Source: Antitrichia curtipendula
Lineage: Eukaryota; Streptophyta; Bryopsida; Hypnales; Leucodontaceae
NCBI GenBank assembly: GCA_951230915.1
Contig: OX579640.1
Coordinates: 10,126,981-10,190,980 of the forward strand
Reading direction: 5' to 3'
Length of the DNA: 64,000 bases
In this document: positions 46,690-57,559 of the stretch, piece after piece
Position numbering within the stretch: the stretch's first letter is position 1
How the letters are laid out: every line of letters starts with the position of its first letter
Made by a program: the position numbers and the translations under genes
Notes under the pieces: generated by a model
The model's input: only the letters and a program-made list of their open reading frames with translations
Told to the model about the DNA's origin: nothing
The model's database searches: none

Positions 46690-48840
46690 TATCACCTACC
46701 TTGACTTTTGAACCCATTTAGAGCTATTACAAGATAGGCCAACATGAAGCAGTTTGAAGATTGGAAGACTAGAATACTCAATTCAACTCTTAAATAAATT
46801 ATTCTCAATTGTAGCCAGATTTTTTGCATATTCCTAAAGCATCTTTCTCTCTCCCGAAAGCGGAATGGTGATAGAAAAAATAATTGTGCCCCACACAAAT
46901 TCTCCAAGTTATCGTATCATCTTCACCAATCAAAAATGGATGCAAAACAAGGTAGGCGCAATCAAGCAAACCAAGAGCAGTCAACACTTTTCAAAAGGAA
47001 ATCGTTGTACAGCTACCATTTGGCCAAGATTTTAGTTGTGAGGGCAAATTCTTGAGGACGAGGCGGAAGCCACAACCACATGTATCCATTGCAACACCTA
47101 CTTGATTACTTCACTGCGCCTGCCATCCTCCCGTACCCAAGTATGTAAGCATTTGATGGAGCCTAAACCCTCAACTGGGCGCAATGAACACCCCTACAAC
47201 CAAGCTTCGATCATGGGCAACTAGTCTTTTATAACGCAACATCCACTCAAGTCTTCCATAGCAAGTCTTCTCTTTACTCGCAGCTCTATGCAGTTGTTCA
47301 TGGGTAAAATTGTCTCTGCTTCCCCACCCCTCAACTCCTTGATTCATTGCAACAGATAAACCTTAATATGTAATCATGCAAGCGCAATTGGTCACTATAA
47401 GAAACCCGTGTTTTTTGAGATGTCACGAAAAATGGGAGATTACGTTTTTCAGGACATCACGTGCGTTTGCGTAGATGTCACCTAAAATTTGTTATAATTG
47501 ACGGGCAAAAAACATGACCATGTTTTCAAAAAACATGCTTGATTTGTGCTCGTTATACTCTAACATCACAGAAAACATGCTCTCATGAACTCCACAAAAC
47601 ATGGCACGTGGATGCCACGATGACGACACGTCAGCATTTTCCATCCGGACAGTGCCACGTAGGATACTTTTTCATTCGGCCCGCCTATGACATGGCATCT
47701 GACGAGATGGAGGGAAATGATGACGTGGCATACCTAGTCAATATCTTTTTATTTTGTTTGAAAATTTTAATGTTGTTTTGTGAGACGTCAATTTAGACGT
47801 TTTTTTGTGACATCAATTGGTGCATACCCTATCCATCAAGCAAGATCAACAAAAAAATAATTAGTTAAAATAAATTATAAAATCAAATAAAATCAACAAA
47901 AAAAAATGTTGAATTCACCAAGAATTAAAGAAAACTTATCATCTACCATCAAGAGAATTTTTGATGGCCAAATGAAGGAATTCCTTTATTGAAAACTAGA
48001 TTACAAAGGTCATATTTGTATCCATTTTCTGTCCATGGTGAGACAAAAAATATGGGATAACTAGAATATAGAAACTTGGCCATTGTACATCTTGACATTG
48101 TTTCAAACATCTAGACGTTGTTTCTGATATCTGCATCATGTTGTTTTAGACATTTTACATTGAACACAATTCTTGTTGTGTATATCCCATATGGATTGTT
48201 TCACTTTTTACCACCCTACTTGTATAAAGATCATCTCTTTTCATCCATGGTGCTCATCCATCCATTTTTCTTTTTTTGCAAAGCATGCCATGTAGCTGCC
48301 CTTTGCCTAAATTTTTTACATATGGTCAACATTTTACCATAGATTGTAGTAAGTTTAACTAACTTACCCATCGGCAAAATTGGTCTACTTGCTGACGTGG
48401 ACTCCTCATGTCTTCCTAGATGTCAAAAAAAACAAGTCTATGTTTTCTTTAACGTCACTCACGACATGCCCATCACAGTTGACATTCATGCGTTTTTCGA
48501 ATAACATGTACACGTTCCCCGCAACATCCAACAGAATTTGCATAAAAAAGCCCGTAGACTGACCAACGCTGAAACATCTATACAAACAAGGCACGTTTTT
48601 TGCTAGCGCCCCCCAAAACATGGGTTTCTTATAGTGGGTACTTGATTGTGCACCAAAGAAGAATTCCGTAGAATGCTCCCAGCCTTGGATGCGTTGCAGC
48701 CTTCGTAGAGCTTCACGCTTACGCTCAACAGCCCTTGGATCCGTCTTTCCCACGTTTGTGTCACTACGAAGAAGGTGACGCGTTGGCACTCTACCAATGG
48801 AATCAAAGTTGTTCCTAGAGAGAGTTTCCAATCTCTAACA
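46690..48840 (-). pseudogene. Harbinger-like (DDE_Tnp_4) nuclease remnant, split by a CACTA-like element
   Basis: Minus-strand pieces: 48637-48831 (REALRRLQRIQGWEHSTEFF), then after the 1.24-kb insertion RLHQMLTYLGTGG near 47.16 kb, LKSWPNGSC near 47.03 kb, and GLLDCAYLVLHPFLIGEDD near 46.9 kb with YHHSAFGREKDA following. The order of the HQMLTYLG helix, the WP motif and the D-x-AYxLxPxL segment resembles plant Harbinger/HARBI1-like transposases. Many stops are present. Similarity is by eye and weak in places, so other DDE nucleases remain possible. Confidence 0.4.
47393..48636. mobile_element. CACTA-like non-autonomous element 5 (TSD GGT)
   Basis: The ends are CACTATAAGAAACCCGTG and CATGGGTTTCTTATAGTG with GGT on both sides (47390-47392, 48637-48639). 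It is 1244 bp, an inverted-orientation homologue of element 2 (14647-15883) over its whole length, including the 74-residue open frame (48118-48342 plus) and the GACGT-rich subterminal zones. It lies within the Harbinger-like remnant. Confidence 0.9.
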
Positions 48841-49319
48841 CCTTGTAAGCACTAAATGCTTTGTCAACGCGTACAACATATTGTCTTTTTTGCATTTATG
48901 GCCATCTTTCCACATTCATTGTTGTATTTCTAGCCAATATTCCATTAGTTTTTGCAATCCTTCACCTACATGGTAGCTCAAATTGGATGGCTTATTGTTC
49001 TAAATCCTATAGTTTCCAATTCCCTACATATCCCCTTTGATGCATCTCCAAATTCTCTGTCAAACTCTTCCTACCACTTAAAAAAGGGCAATTTCAACCA
49101 CAAAGTGGTCGACCAATCCTTAATGGGTTAACATCCACCAATAGTTGTACAAATTCTCAATAATTGAATTTCCTTCCTATAGTCTAGGAGATGCAAGGCT
49201 TTGGTATTAGCAAGAGGTGAGGGAACAACACATAAAAGTGACCAAATGAAGATCAAATCATAATTTCTATTATTAATCATTACTTCTTTAATTCCTAAAG
49301 TTCCAATAGTCTTCCAAAG
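48841..49319. other. Spacer
   Basis: No gene or clear repeat recognised. Confidence 0.3.
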
Positions 49320-49640
49320 GACTCTTGAAGGTTTGGAAAGGTACCTATGATCTCAATTTTTGCTAATTTTTGGGACTGAAATGCCAAATCTACAAATAAA
49401 TGTAAGGATGTTTTGCTAAAATCCAAAAAATTTAATATTAGTCAATTCAATCAAAACACCAACTATCATTTGACCAAGAATATTTTTGAAGGTGAAACAA
49501 ATGAATTACATTGACATTCTATGAGAAAAAAGGGTGGAGAAGTCATTTTTATAATGAAATATATTGTCCATCATTAATACTTAAAGGATATGGAACATTT
49601 GAAGATGAGAGCTTGATTGTTCATTGTCAAAATGCAAGAT

Positions 49641-50008
49641 TTGTGTTCAATGTAGAAATTCAGACCTCATTTTGACATGGTAGAATAACTATTTCTAAAA
49701 CTCTTTGAACTAAATAAAGTTGATAAATCAAGCTAACTTTCATCTCTAAAAACCCGTATGTGATTCTGAGCCTCCAAAAAAAAAATTATGGGCAAAATTC
49801 AGAGAGGATGCTTGAAAACGTCAAAGTAAATGTCACTTCCAACCCCTCTCTCAATTGTCTATAATTTTTTATTGGAAGCTCAAAATCTCAAATGGGCTTC
49901 TGAAGATGAAAGTTAGCTTGATTTCCCAATTTTTTTAGTTCAAAGTTTTTTAATTAAAAATATTCTACTTTGCCAAATCAAGATTTGAAGTTCTACATTG
50001 AACACAAT
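49641..50008. repeat. Hairpin cassette H3
   Basis: TTGTGTTCAATGTAGAA at the left is mirrored by TTCTACATTGAACACAA at the right. Internal words such as CTTTCATCTCTAAAAACCCG and AATTATGGGCAAAATTCAGA match the other hairpins H1, H2 and H4. The loop lies near 49825. Confidence 0.8.
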
Positions 50009-50646
50009 TTTTGCTTTTGACTTAATTCCTAAAGTCCCATTGTCCCCTCGGAGGACAAAATGGATTTTGGACAGGCTCCTATGGTCTCACTATTTGTCGA
50101 GATTTTTTGGAATTTTTTATGAAGATAGAAAAACATATTAGCTTTTCAAAAACATAATTTTTATTTCAATTGGTGCTTGTAAGCAAAAGTTATGGCATAA
50201 AAAGCCCTATTTTAAAATTTGGCGGAAAAAAAAATTCAAAATAACTTGAAATAAATTTTATTTTTTAAATTTTATTTGTATAGATTGTATTTTTATCTAG
50301 ATGAAAAGCTTTGATTCATTCCATTTGGATTTGTTATAAAAAGTTATGGACAATCTTATTTTTCAGGCAATTAGAACATCTTCTTGAAAAAATAACTTGT
50401 AGGAATCATTTTTGAATTCAATTTTCACATTTTTTCAAAAATTAAAGCTCTACAAGGTTAAAGTTTCTTTCTAAGACAATCTCACTATTCAAATTTGTGT
50501 GTTTTAATTCCATCTTAGAGTTATAAACAGTTTAGTTTTCCCTTCAATCTTAAACATACTTTTACTTAACAATTTTTTAATGAGTGAAACTAAGTGTGTT
50601 TTTTTAGAATTTTTTTTTCTAGACTCTCAACTCAATTATTCATCAT

Positions 50647-51089
50647 GGGTGGAAGTACACTAATAGGAGCCAATTTGGGCGTAACACCTCCTTTTTTTTA
50701 AGAATTTTCATTCTAACTCTTGAATATAAGTTGAAATATGAGAAAAAATTGAAGAGCATTGTCTCTTAGTTATGGCTATATGATATTTTGTAAAACAAAA
50801 TTAATTATGTTAAATTTCTAAACATCAAAAGGGCTAAAATGTAGTTGTAACCACTGCTTAATATTGCTTAATTGGATTCAATTAAGACCCATTATAGATG
50901 ATTTAAAGACTATTTTAGATGAATAAACAACAATTTTTGGTAGAGTATTGCAATAGGAATCCATTACAAATGACTTAAAGACTATTTTAGATGAATAAGC
51001 GACAATTGTTTGGTGGAATATTCCATTAAGGACCTCTATAAGCACCTCAATAACGTCTACGAGTGGCTCCTATTAGTGTACTTCCACCC
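50647..51089. mobile_element. TIR element beginning GGGTGGAAG (4-bp TSD TCAT)
   Basis: A perfect 26-bp terminal inverted repeat begins GGGTGGAAGTACACTAATAG and bounds 443 bp. TCAT flanks both sides (50643-50646, 51090-51093). The interior holds a tandem pair of about 65 bp (each with TTAAAGACTATTTTAGATGA). The related repeat at 54.9 kb shows the site without this insertion, although that alignment is loose. No transposase is present. Confidence 0.75.
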
Positions 51090-51480
51090 TCATATGAAAT
51101 TAGAAATTCAAAGTCAGTAGAGCAAAAATTGTAAGTTAAGAAGGTTCAAAGCCAAAAAATGCGGTTGAGCAACATGCAAAAAAATTTGTTTCCTTCACTT
51201 TAAATGCAAATATCTTCCAATCCGCATGGTCAAAGTTTATGAATTTTTCCTACACATTCTTATACTAGTCTAGAGTAGGATCCTAAGGTTAAATATGCCA
51301 AAAAAAAATTGAATTTTTTTGCTCTTTGCTATAGAAATGGCACTGTTGAGTGTTTTTTGATGGGAAAAAGGCCTTGGAACTATAGAAGTTAACTATGAGT
51401 AGTTGAGCTCCTACTAATCCTAAATTACATATCCCTCATGGATAGTTTTACCTCCTACCGCCCCACTTTTATAAAGATAT

Positions 51481-52539
51481 TGTCTTCAAATCTTAAAGCA
51501 CTTACATTCAGTGGCTTCTAAATCTATATAGAGCAGGGTAGTCTTGTCGAACATGTCCCGGGGTATTGGTGACGTGTTGGACATCTGACGTTGTGTGTTG
51601 TATAGGACAAGTATCTGACAAAACGAAATAAGGCGTCGCATAGAAAATTAGAATTTCACTTTTTTTAACCTCGGGCTGCCCGAATTTGTCTTATGTGGTT
51701 GGTTGTCAAGAGTGACGTGGAAAGAGAGAATCACGTCATCAAGGGCGATTTCAAGGTGGGGCGCATGTGGGTCTGAGTAGGGCAACCACAAGTACGAAGA
51801 TCAAGGCGACTTCAGGTTGAGGAGGCGACCACAGGTCCAAAATTTGTGGATGATTGCGGGATAAAAAAAGAGGCGACTGCAAGTACGAAGAAGGGCGACT
51901 ATGGGGGAAAAAAAGGCCTTTAAAAAAAAATTTAAAAAGGGGGCAACTGCGGGTTCACGACGTTTATGTGGTCGCCCCTATCCAATTTGCTTGACTTAGG
52001 TAGTTAGATTCTTTAGTATTGGATATTGAATTAGTAATGGAGCTAATTTGTCAGTTAAAGCATATAAGCTGTTACTGCCATCTATGTAGCAGCCCAATTA
52101 ATCTCTTTGTGTGGTGATTAATGACCAAAGATTTTTTTTCTGGTTATGAAATCTGGAGAAAAGAAAAAGAAAAAAAGGGGCAACTGTAGGTTCACGACAT
52201 TTACGTGGTCGCCCCTATCCATATGGCATCCAAGTGTCCGAACAATAGAAGAATTTTTTTGGAAATGTCAACGGTCAATTTGACTTTGTTGGACGTCGCA
52301 GAGGCTCTATTAGACGTCGGGGACGTCACATGTCGTGATGTCTGGGAAGACAACCCTGATATAGAGAAGTTGCCAAATATTTTTAATTTCATTTGATTTC
52401 AATGTTGGATTTTTCAAAAAATGATATTTTAAAGTATCAAAGTTTATTTGGACTTAAATTAAATCTTTAGCATCTACTATCCAAGTATGGTACACTTAAA
52501 TAGCAGATGTGACTTAAATTAATTTAAAAAAATTGTCAA
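51481..52539. repeat. Region with purine-rich GGCGACT words and a 45-bp direct repeat
   Basis: From 51.77 to 51.96 kb, words of the GGCGACTNCAGGT/GGCAACCACAAGTACGAAG type recur irregularly. A stretch of about 45 bp (GGGCAACTGCGGGTTCACGA then TGGTCGCCCCTATCC) at 51939-51982 returns at 52177-52221. The pair encloses about 195 bp and may be a remnant LTR-like or duplication structure. No gene was recognised. Confidence 0.5.
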
Positions 52540-52829
52540 ATTATTTTGCTAATTTTAGGACAAAAAAACAAATTTACAAATAAATGTAAAGATGGTTTGC
52601 CAAAAATCCAATCAATCCATTGAGTAAAATACAAATCCATCATTTGACCATCTTCCATTAAGAAATTTTTTATGACAAAATGATGGAATTATTTTGTCAA
52701 GATTAGTGAGATTAATGGATGGGGAGGTTGTTTTTATAAAAAAATTCATTGTCCATTATGAATCCTCAAAGGATATGGGATAATTAGAAGATGGGAGCTT
52801 GACTAGTCATTGTCAAAATACAGGCATTA

Positions 52830-53165
52830 TGTTCAAAGTAGAATTTTAGACCTCAATTTGGCATAGTAGAATAACACTTTACAAAAAATTTAAACTAAAG
52901 AAAGTTGGAAAATCAAGATAAAATTTCATCTTTAGAAAATTGTTTGAGATTTTGAGCCTTAAAAAAATAAGTCATGGATAGAATTTAGAGAAGATGCTTG
53001 AAAATGTCCCTTCCAACCCCTATTAGAACTTTGTCCATAACTTTTGATTTGAGGCGCAGAGTCCTAATACGGGTTTTTAGTGATGAAAGTAACTTGTTTT
53101 TTCACATTATTTTAGTTTAAAGTTTTCTAAAAGAGTTCATTGTATGATGCCTAAATCCTACTTTT
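52830..53165. repeat. Hairpin cassette H4
   Basis: The arms are more diverged than in H1-H3, but TTTCATCTTTAGAAAATTGT and TTTAAACTAAAGAAAG on the left are mirrored by GGGTTTTTAGTGATGAAAG and TTTAGTTTAAAG on the right. It is the oldest-looking member of the hairpin family. Confidence 0.6.
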
Positions 53166-53525
53166 GACTTGGGTTCTTACTATTCCTGATTTATATATTT
53201 TACATGGATTGCTTTACCCCCTACCACCCCACTTGTATAAATAACTTTTCTTCTCATTTTCTCACACTTAGAGTCAGTTTTAAAGCTATGTGAAAGATTC
53301 ATGCTTAAAGTGAGTAGCGATATTAGGGTAGAAAATCTAGTTGATATTACAAATATAGATTTAGTTAAATTGATTCCAAAATTTAAATGTCTCATTTAGC
53401 TTGGAAGTACGGTTCATTGGTAGTAGAGCAACATCAAAATTAATTGGCAAATTATTGGGAACATTTAGGTGTTCTTTGTACTATACAAGAATCGTTCACT
53501 TTGATTGCTTATTGGAGCAACAACA

Positions 53526-53789
53526 CTAGCATGTGAGCCTAGAAATGCGAGCCTACAAGCCTTGAGTTGAGGTGCAAGTAGGTACTCTACAATTGATTGA
53601 AGGTGTTTATAACATACATACTTATAATATAAGTATCATATAACCATGGAAGGTGCTTATAACATAGGTACCTATAACATAGACACCTATAATATAAAAT
53701 CCTATAACTATAGAAGATGCCTATAATATAGGTACCTATAACATAGGAGCCTAGGCTCATGGGCTCAAAATCCTAGGCTCACATACTAG
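53526..53789. mobile_element. Inverted-repeat element with internal CCTATAACATAGG array
   Basis: The left end is CTAGCATGTGAGCCTAG and the right end CTAGGCTCACATACTAG. Between them (53600-53750) a unit of 12-16 bp, CCTATAACATAGGTA, repeats about eight times with variation, some copies palindromic. A clear target duplication was not resolved. Confidence 0.5.
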
Positions 53790-54439
53790 CAATCGTGCTT
53801 GTTGGAAGTTGCAACATGTATTCAATGCTTATAGAGATTTTGAGTTTTGGCAAAAAAAAAAATTCAAAATTTTCAAGTGTGTGTACATATTTGAATACAT
53901 TGTTTGGATTCTTGTTTTCTAAAAATATGTGGTGGAAAAATTGATTAAAATATGACCTAGTATATTGTTAATTATTGGGACATTGTGGCATTGCAAGATT
54001 TTATTGGATGTTTTCAATATCTTGGATTGCCTTGAAAATTATTATGCTTATGCCTAATATGATTAGCCATAAAAAAAAATTTAACCTCAAAGTCTGTAGT
54101 GCAAAAACATTCATCAAATTGCAATCAAAGCCATATAAAATTCTTGGATACAATTATAAAAAAATTCACTTTGAATGCAAACATCTTTCAATCTGTATGG
54201 TCAAAACTCATAGAAAAATTTCCACATGATCTCATACAAGTTAAGTATAAGATCCTGCAGTTATATTCTCAAAAAACCCATCTAGTATGATCAGCATATT
54301 GATAGAAATGGCAGTTTTTGAATTGTTTTCAGGCTAGAAAATGCCTTTGGACTTTAGGGATTAATGCCCAAATCTTTTGTGGGTTGTTTGCACAATTTTG
54401 TTTAGTTCTTTGTACTAATAAAACATTTACCTTAATTTC

Positions 54440-55260
54440 ATTGGATATATTGTAAAAGAATGCTATTTTTAAACCTCTGAAAGAACCATTGGCCCCTTAG
54501 GAACAAATAATGGCTTAGAAAATATTTCAAATATCATTTTTTGGCATAATTTTTTGAAATTTTTTTTGTAAGAAAATAAATTTTCTTTGTAGATTTATAA
54601 TTTTTATTTCAATCTATTCTTAGAACTAAAAATTATGCCACCTGAAATAAAATAGCTTAGCGCGGTAGCCAAAAATTCACAATTTTTTTAATAAATTTGA
54701 AAAAATAAATTTAATATGCTTTTTATAGAATATATATTTATTGGCATAGAAAGATTTGATTTATTCAATTCGGATTATTGATAAAAATTTATAAAAAAGT
54801 TGTGTTTTTTACAATAATAAAAGCATCATCTTCAAAAAATAATGCACAGGATTGTTTTTAACTCAATTTTCACAATCAACAAGGTTTAGAATAATCTTAC
54901 TATTAGAATTGACAAGTTACAATTCCTACACCCTTAATTGAATTCACCAACATAAAAATATTATAAATTGAAATTTGTAGTGCAAAGACTTTAAGATAAG
55001 AGGATTCAAAGTCTAATAGCCTAATATGAAGAGGTAAAGAAAAAAAAAATTCTTTTCACTTTAAATGCAAAAATCTATCAATCTATGTAATTAAAGTTTT
55101 TGAAAATACTTCCACAAATGCTCATCTCATCTAGTGCAAGATCTTATAATTGAATATGCAACAATAGCCAAAAAGTCATTTTTATACTTTGTATTTGAAA
55201 TTGCACTTCTTAGAGTGATTTTTGGTCAAATATAGTCATGGAACTTTAGGGGTTAAAGAT
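54440..55260 (+). repeat. Family B repeat, partial copy 3
   Basis: Blocks such as ATTGGCCCCTTAGGAAC, AAAAATTATGCCACCTGAAA and TTCACTTTAAATGCAAAAAT match family B copy 1 (50.02-50.62 and 51.1-51.35 kb) in order. It is strongly diverged and has no gene. Confidence 0.5.
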
Positions 55261-56289
55261 TCAAGAATTGCTTTGATTAAATGAGAACTTAAGGTATTTG
55301 GACAAAACATTAGCATAAAGCACTCAATTTTTTGTCCATAATATAGATGTTAGAAAGGTCACGGATTAGAAGACGGAATCTTTACTATATAAATAAACTT
55401 CAAGATTCTTTGCTTTGAATGCCCATTTTAATATGTAAATGCTATGTTTATTTTTATTTTTCAAAAATGATCTCACTAACCTTGTAGGAGGAAAAAAATT
55501 ATTTGGCAAAGATTTGAAGATATTGTGAATTTTTAAAGAATTGTAGAAATAATTGTAGAAAATTTAAATCAAATACAATATATGCTTAAGATGTTTGTAA
55601 GCTATACCATAGGTGTAACTTTTAGTTTAGAACACCATATCATCACAATGTAGGATGTTTGACTTTAAATAATTCTTTAAAAAAGAACTAAATTCTAGGA
55701 TTTAAAAATAAATAAAACAAATGTATGGCAAAAGTGAACTTACAAATATTCATAAAATTTGGCATTTGTCTATTGGTATATTAATAAAATTACTTAATTT
55801 GACAAATGAATATAGAGAATACACTAGAAAACAAAGTTAGTGTAAACCAAATTTTTGTGTCAAACAATACTTAAATCCGTAGTTGTAGTAAGCTCTCCAC
55901 TTCAAACTATAATTTTAGAATTTTTTGTAGCTTTCAAACAAAGTGGAATCTAAAACTACAATACTTCACATTGTGAGATTCTCGCAAGAACCAAACAAAT
56001 CATTTTGTATGCCAAAATCAAATTTTAAGTGCAAAAAGCCAGCAATGCTAAATTATAAATCAACAATGTTTTAAGTTTTTTGAAAAAAAACATCAATTTA
56101 ATTAGAAAATACTCACCTAATCTTGTGACTTCAAAAATTGAGTCTAGCAACTAGCATTTAAACAACAGACTTCAAATAACAATGCTCACGTGAAAAAGTT
56201 GATTAAAATCACAGAGGAAGTTGTTTATAAATATTGATGTACAAAAATTTTGTTTCGACTCTTCCAAAAATCACTTAAAACTCATCAAT
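55261..56289. other. AT-rich spacer
   Basis: No gene, RNA gene or terminal repeat recognised. Confidence 0.3.
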
Positions 56290-57060
56290 GAATGCATCTA
56301 ATCATGGAATCTTTCACACCACATGACATATTAACACAACAAAGATGTCAAGTCATCCATTGAAAGTGTCCAATGGATGACTTTTAAATAATACTAAATA
56401 AACAAAGATGCAACAATTTATCCAAGAGTATGATAGTCTCAATATACCACACTACTTCAGTAAATAGAGCCACATCTTTCTAAGCTGTTAACCTATAAAC
56501 AACACCAGAGGGTGTTTGGTGTCTAATGAATGATAAAGATACCTTTTGTGTAGGACAATAGTGCTACTATTCATCCTTGGAATAGTTTGACTTCCCATGA
56601 GTGCTTTTACATTTTTTGATCCATAAATGTTTTTGAATATGTTTTTGCCAGAAACACTCAAGAACTTCCATTTTTAGTAGAAGTACCAAAATTTAGAAAA
56701 AAATATTTTTGGACACATGTAAACTAAAACTCCTAATCACTTTCATTTCATTAATCAAAATGAAATGAATCAAATCTTTCCATGTATATATAAATCTAGA
56801 AAACTAATTTCAAATTTCAAGTGATTTTAAAATTTTTTTATTGAGTTGCCCAGGTTGCCTGTTGAACATTGAAAATTACATATCATACAATAACTTTTTA
56901 ACCATGTAGTGAATAGTTATGAAAATTGTTGGGCCTTGAAAAAAACCTTGTCCACATGTCGTGTAAAAACTTAAAATAAAAAAATAAAAATTTCATTCAT
57001 AGTGAGTTGCCCAAAATCACTATTTTGTCAAAAAACGCAATTTGGAGTTTAGGGGTTAGG
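56290..57060 (+). repeat. Family A repeat, partial copy
   Basis: It contains GTGTCCAATGGATGAC and CATCCTTGGAATAGTTTGAC (tail of family A) and, from 56640, the CCATTTTTAGTAGAAGTACC through GAGTTGCCCAGGTTGCC blocks that match 3840-4700 with deletions. Confidence 0.5.
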
Positions 57061-57559
57061 CCAATGATTCCTGTGGTATCCAAAAAGATAATTTCCATAG
57101 TCACTAGTCCGTCCTTTAAGGATTAAACATCATCTCAAGTGACCTCTTTTCAAAACATGTAAAACATTGATTCAAACATTGATTCAAAATAAAATGTAGT
57201 GAAAATTAGAAGATATTGGCTTGAAAATATATGGGGGATTTTGATGGATTCAATCATCTCAATGCCAAACACTCTTATTCACCATTGTGAAAAATCCATA
57301 TGTTGCAAATTGAGTCAAGGTTAAATTCACTTATGTAATTTTTGAAATTTGCATCATTTAAAATTTCCAAAACAAATTTATTTAACAACCCTATGGATTT
57401 ATTTCATTGCCAAATTTTAGGATAAAGATGTTGGGTTGTAGAAATTTTGATCTACTGATGATATTGCTTTAAATTTGAAGTAAAATTAAAGAATAAATCT
57501 TTAGACAGCTATAATATCATTTTGGATGTGACATAGAAATGCTTAGGACATCATTAACC

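Larger units (their letters stand above)
49320..51480 (+). repeat. Unclassified dispersed repeat family B, copy 1
   Basis: Blocks in the order AAATCTACAAATAAATGTAA, GGAGCTTGATT-type flank, hairpin H3 (49641-50008), a long AT-rich block, TTCACTTTAAATGCAAATAT, and CATATCCCTCATGGATAGTT followed by CGCCCCACTTTTATAAA recur at 52540-54370 and partly at 54440-55260. A GGGTGGAAG element is inserted at 50647-51089. No coding capacity or terminal repeats were recognised. Confidence 0.6.
52540..54370 (+). repeat. Unclassified dispersed repeat family B, copy 2
   Basis: It parallels copy 1 (49320-51480) in block order, including hairpin H4 (52830-53165) and the module GGATTGCTTTACCCCCTACC with CACCCCACTTGTATAAA. 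It is interrupted by a CTAG-ended inverted-repeat element at 53526-53789. Confidence 0.55.

Noticed and set aside
53600..53760. CRISPR-like array of CCTATAACATAGG units
   Set aside because: Units are 12-16 bp, irregular and without unique spacers, in a eukaryotic nuclear context; it is a local tandem repeat.
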